This document shows positions 61,311-64,000 of a stretch of 64,000 nucleotides of DNA, in pieces. Positions within the stretch are counted from its first letter, which is position 1, and each line of letters starts with the position of its first letter. The notes under the pieces are model-generated. The model saw nothing but the letters and a program-made list of their open reading frames with translations. It was not told the DNA's origin and ran no database searches. The DNA is taken from positions 16,562,630 to 16,626,629 of the forward strand of contig CM068828.1 of NCBI GenBank assembly GCA_028554795.2. Reading direction: 5' to 3'. The position numbers and the translations under genes were made by a program. The stretch comes from Sinohyriopsis cumingii. Taxonomy: Eukaryota > Mollusca > Bivalvia > Unionida > Unionidae.

Positions 61311-61347
61311 CCTCAGACCCTTTTCGTCTGTCTCACACAGTGTGAAC

Positions 61348-62289
61348 ATGACGTCCCTTCAGTCGCATCTTCCCGTCAAATTGATTCGTGCCTTGTATGG
61401 CATCAGTCGAGAAAAAGATCCACAAACACGAGCTCGTGTCTTAGAAGCTAGTCTCAAAGAAGTCTTACGATGGTTCACGGTGACGGCACGTCAATTACTC
61501 CAAGGAATCATTCAGATTCCTCATCAAACCAAACGCTTTTTTGATCGAAACAAAGTCGCTTTGGTCCAACTGGCCGATCCCCGCATCGACACTCAAACCA
61601 AAAAACAAATCATTTTGAAACCTGGAGGGAGCGGTACTCTAGGAGGGGTCATCATTCGCTCACTCTTAAGATGGGATCCTAATGCCCCCAAAGTTATACC
61701 CAAGACAAAAGTCCAACGAAGCCCCAAGAAGAAAAAGACCAGGTCCCCAAGGAGAACTTCTCCAGTGGCAGGACCCTCCTCTTACCAGACACCACCCCGG
61801 AAAAAGAAAAGAAGCCCCCAGAAAAAGAAACAGAGAAAAAGTCCCCAGAAAAGGAGAAGTCCACAGAAAACTAGTCGCAAGAGAGGCACTTCGGCCAGGA
61901 CGCAACCTTACACTCGCAAACCACGACCTGCTACGGCGGTGACTGCGTCTCCGGCAGCCTCACGTTTGTCCACTTCTCCGTTAATGACACCCAGAACTGA
62001 AGAGTACTTGGAGACGTTGATCACACCAAGAACTTCTCCGTTGATGACCCCCAAAAGAACTTCCCCAGTGGCAGGACCTTCCAATTTAGTGGCAGTGGCT
62101 GCTGCTCACAAAGTACCTTCTCCCAAAATCAAAGTTCAAGAAAGATCGGGCATGTTACAAAGTTTACTGGATTTGTCCAAGCAAGAACTGGCTCGATTTA
62201 GTCCGTCGCGTACCCCTGCACGACGTGTCATGCCTGTCCTCAAACGAATACGACGTAAAGACAATCAGTGGCGACGCGTTCCAGTATAA
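61348..62289 (+). CDS. Basic SPKK-repeat, core-like protein (313 aa)
   Basis: The N-terminal part (1-110) is predicted helical and ends in a Gly-rich hydrophobic motif (PGGSGTLGGVIIRSLL, about 94-109). The middle (about 115-190) is packed with SPKKK, RSPRR and SPQKK repeats like DNA-binding tails of histone H1 and sperm proteins. The C-terminal half has repeated TSPLMTP and RTSPVAGPS units, then a basic end (RRVMPVLKRIRRK). I infer a DNA-condensing virion core protein, as adintoviruses and adenoviruses have. The frame is intact. Its TAA stop is embedded in the next gene's TATA box. Confidence 0.75.
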   Translation: MTSLQSHLPVKLIRALYGISREKDPQTRARVLEASLKEVLRWFTVTARQLLQGIIQIPHQTKRFFDRNKVALVQLADPRIDTQTKKQIILKPGGSGTLGGVIIRSLLRWDPNAPKVIPKTKVQRSPKKKKTRSPRRTSPVAGPSSYQTPPRKKKRSPQKKKQRKSPQKRRSPQKTSRKRGTSARTQPYTRKPRPATAVTASPAASRLSTSPLMTPRTEEYLETLITPRTSPLMTPKRTSPVAGPSNLVAVAAAHKVPSPKIKVQERSGMLQSLLDLSKQELARFSPSRTPARRVMPVLKRIRRKDNQWRRVPV

Positions 62290-62293
62290 AAAA
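62285..62293 (+). promoter_or_regulatory. TATA box overlapping the upstream stop codon
   Basis: TATAAAAAA at 62,285-62,293 contains the TAA stop (62,287-62,289) of the core-like gene and lies about 60 nt upstream of ATG 62,348. Confidence 0.7.
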
Positions 62294-62347
62294 GGCCTGT
62301 GATCAAGTCGGGTATCAGTGTTTTTTGGTGCTCCTGAAGACTCAAAG

Positions 62348-62733
62348 ATGTCACCCTCCAGAAAACCCCAAGGAAAGAAAAGGAAAGGACTGCCACCACG
62401 TTTAGCCAAACATGGGGACATGTTATCTGTCCTGTCCAAAGCTTCTCCACCCCTACGAAAAAAACTCATTCAAACAGCCTTCAAAGAGGTCATCGATACC
62501 GTGTGCGAATGTTGTTTGAACGTTTTGAAAGGCACGATCCCTTGTCCAAACACCAGAAACAATGCTTAGGCAAACATCGTCACGTTCTTCGCCAAATGGA
62601 TCAAAAGAAAATTCCCATTCGTCAAAAAAAGAAGATGTTAGTGCAACGTGGAGGTATTTTGCCTCTCTTGTTAGGCCCCATACTGAAAGGAGTCTTGGGA
62701 ACCATGTTGGGAGGACTGGTAGGAGCAAGATAA
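62348..62733 (+). pseudogene. Adenovirus pX-like small core protein, frameshifted
   Basis: The first frame (62,348-62,569) gives a basic start, a helical LSVLSKASPPLRKK segment and CECCLNVLKG. The second frame (open 62,503-62,733) gives a Lys/Arg/Gln-rich stretch and the terminal hydrophobic module QRGGILPLLLGPIL. In related Maverick elements these two parts are one protein, and the module resembles the end of adenovirus pX/mu. The switch lies around 62,535-62,548. A sequencing error or a real frameshift mutation are the options; programmed frameshifting is less likely because no slippery site is evident. Confidence 0.75.
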
Positions 62734-62738
62734 AAAGG
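62729..62738 (+). promoter_or_regulatory. TATA-like box overlapping the upstream stop codon
   Basis: GATAAAAAGG includes the TAA stop at 62,731-62,733 and lies about 50 nt before ATG 62,783. Confidence 0.55.
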
Positions 62739-62782
62739 CCCTCGGAAGTTCCAAGCTCTCAGAATCGACCCCTGACAACCCC

Positions 62783-63421
62783 ATGGAAGGACGAAAACTA
62801 GCTTTAGTGCCTTACAAACGATGGATGGAATACCATCGGTGGCAAGAACAACACACCCCGCATTTACCTCCCAATCCCCATTTGAGCGAGATGTCCCAGT
62901 TACAACACGAATTGCAGTCCTTGATGGATCGCCAAGATTTGTCCGAAACAGAAAAATCGCAAAAGTACGGTCAACTCTTGCAACGACTGCAACTCTTTCA
63001 CCAGAAAGCTTTAGACGAAACAGCTCTACCCACTCTGAAAGATTTTAAGACCTTGATGAAAAGTCCAGCACCATCATCAGTACCAGTACCAGTACCAGTG
63101 ACCAAGACAGAAAAAGGAAAAGAAGAATAAGAAGAAGAAGGGTTTCAAACTCCACCAGAAAAAGTACGCAAGTTAACAACACCACCTATCTCCAGAATTG
63201 GATGGATTAAAAAGATGATGGCCACCCCTTCTTCATCACAAGAGAAAAAGAAAGTGAAGACAGAAGTGAAGACAGAAGTGAAACAAGAACCGATATCCCC
63301 CGCTCAGACATCCTCCTCCTCTTCAACACCTATTGCCGGTCGCACATGCAAAGCATTGCAATCCAAGAAAATACCCCAAGAGAAAAAGAGTAGCATCCTC
63401 CAAGAGTGGGTGCCTTATTAA
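62783..63421 (+). pseudogene. Maverick-type late protein with in-frame stop (115 + 96 codons)
   Basis: It starts with ALVPYKRWMEY and a helical LMDRQDLSETEKSQKYGQLL block, both typical of a small conserved Maverick/adintovirus protein of unknown function. After Pro/Ser-rich repeats a TAA at 63,128-63,130 stops the frame. The same frame reopens at once with a Glu-rich patch, a TPP motif, Lys-rich repeats (KKVKTEVKTEVKQEP) and ends EWVPY at 63,421. A single nonsense mutation is the simplest explanation. A truncated 115-aa product remains possible. Confidence 0.75.
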
Positions 63422-63442
63422 CACACCAACCAACACAAAAAA

Positions 63443-64000
63443 ATGGAAAAAGTCTTAGCCAGCATTTACTACGATCCCTCCCATCCTGCAGGTTACGCAG
63501 GAGTTCAAAAATTGTATCGTGCTGCCAAAACGCGACTGAAAAGTCTCCGTTTACCTCAAGTACAACGATGGTTACAAGAACAAGCTACCTACACTTTACA
63601 CAAACCCATTCGACGCAAGTTTGCAAGAAGTCGCACCCGAGTGGAAGGCATCGATCATCAATGGCAAGCCGATTTAGCCGATGTCTCTCATTTGGCCAGC
63701 TACAATCGTGGCTACAAATATTTGTTTTGTGTCATCGACGTCTTTTCCAAATTTGCTTGGGTCGTACCCTTGACTTCCAAATCGAGCAGCGAGTTAGTGC
63801 GAGCCCTGCAACGGGTGTTGAAACAAAGCGGTCGTCACCCTCTTCGATGGTAAACGGACAAAGGTACCGAATTTCTGAACCAAGCTTTCCAAAATGAATT
63901 AAAGAAACGTGACATTCATTTTTTTACCACCGAGAATTCCGAAACCAAAGCCAGCATCGTGGAACGTTTTCAACGCACTTTGAAAGAACGCATGTGGAAA
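63443..64000 (+). pseudogene. Retroviral-type (rve) Maverick integrase, interrupted, partial
   Basis: DDE integrase that would insert the element DNA. An N-terminal helical region with TYTLHKPIRRKF precedes the catalytic core: WQADLAD (D77), then TDKGTEF (D139) and SIVERFQRTLKERM (E174), a D-D-35-E spacing. A TAA at 63,851-63,853 (codon 137) stops the frame two codons before D139; the same frame then continues to the window end. The gene is truncated by the window, so the C-terminal part is unseen. Without readthrough no active enzyme is made. Confidence 0.93.

Larger units (their letters stand above)
53981..64000 (+). mobile_element. Maverick/Polinton (adintovirus-like) element, left part
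   Basis: A gene-dense, GC-richer block starts near 53.98 kb and runs off the window. It has the diagnostic set: protein-primed family B DNA polymerase, A32-like packaging ATPase and retroviral-type (rve) integrase, plus small basic and hydrophobic proteins like those of adintoviruses. Most genes are on plus; one or two are on minus. Capsid and protease genes are not seen and may lie right of 64,000. The exact left terminus, terminal repeat and target duplication are unresolved. The right half carries disabling mutations. Confidence 0.9.

Noticed and set aside
63443..64000. Recoding or a variant genetic code to read through the integrase stop
   Set aside because: Other genes of the element end at TAA and TAG, and a second gene has its own nonsense codon, so mutation or sequencing error is simpler.
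54500..64000. Major and minor capsid or protease genes of the Maverick element
   Set aside because: None of the ORFs between 54.5 and 64.0 kb shows capsid jelly-roll or adenain-type protease features; they may lie outside the window.

Overview
This window looks like repeat-rich, AT-rich DNA from the nuclear genome of an animal, most likely a marine mollusc or another lophotrochozoan. The evidence is: long TA, CA, TC and AAT microsatellites; tRNA-headed SINEs with CAA or CA tails; a Ty3/Gypsy element with integrase upstream of reverse transcriptase (Gmr1-like order); a LINE fragment; a Maverick/Polinton (adintovirus-like) element; and no operons or bacterial features. The host assignment is inference. 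I recognise no host protein-coding exon and no functional tRNA or rRNA gene.

Layout. 1-14.6 kb: anonymous AT-rich DNA with microsatellites, three SINE families (one SINE nested in the tail of another), a tandem segmental duplication (about 4.2-6.8 kb) and a 2.2-kb minisatellite of about 28-bp units (9.06-11.2 kb). 14.67-19.10 kb: a 41-bp satellite with a higher-order period of 1025 bp (25 units). 19,102-28,251: an LTR retrotransposon on the minus strand, inserted in that satellite with a 5-bp target duplication (ATATT). Its LTRs carry 30-bp tandem arrays, and its gag and pol are broken. 28.26-29.10 kb: the other side of the split satellite. 29.1-37.6 kb: anonymous DNA with microsatellites and one near-perfect foldback. 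37.69-40.8 kb: a decayed second integrase-bearing element with a zinc-ribbon/PLA2-like gene and a DDE integrase on plus, and an unrecognised gene tail-to-tail on minus. 41-53.7 kb: anonymous DNA, a LINE fragment (42.6-43.4 kb), more SINEs and short tandem repeats.

53.98-64.0 kb: the left part of a Maverick/Polinton-type element, visibly more GC-rich and cut off by the window end. It carries an intact 1355-aa protein-primed DNA polymerase B, an A32-type packaging ATPase, a zinc-knuckle protein, a coiled-coil protein, a membrane-anchored ORF, two basic proteins resembling adenovirus-type core proteins, and a retroviral-type integrase. Most genes have their own TATA box, several overlapping the upstream stop codon. 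The right half is breaking down: one frameshift and two in-frame stops, including one just before the second catalytic Asp of the integrase. Capsid and protease genes are not visible and may lie past the right edge.

The most unusual signal is at the left end of this element. A divergent gene pair with a CRE/CCAAT/TATA promoter is bounded on both sides, in outward orientation, by perfect 16-nt stem-loops of the replication-dependent histone mRNA 3'-end type, each followed by a purine-rich tract like the U7 snRNA target.
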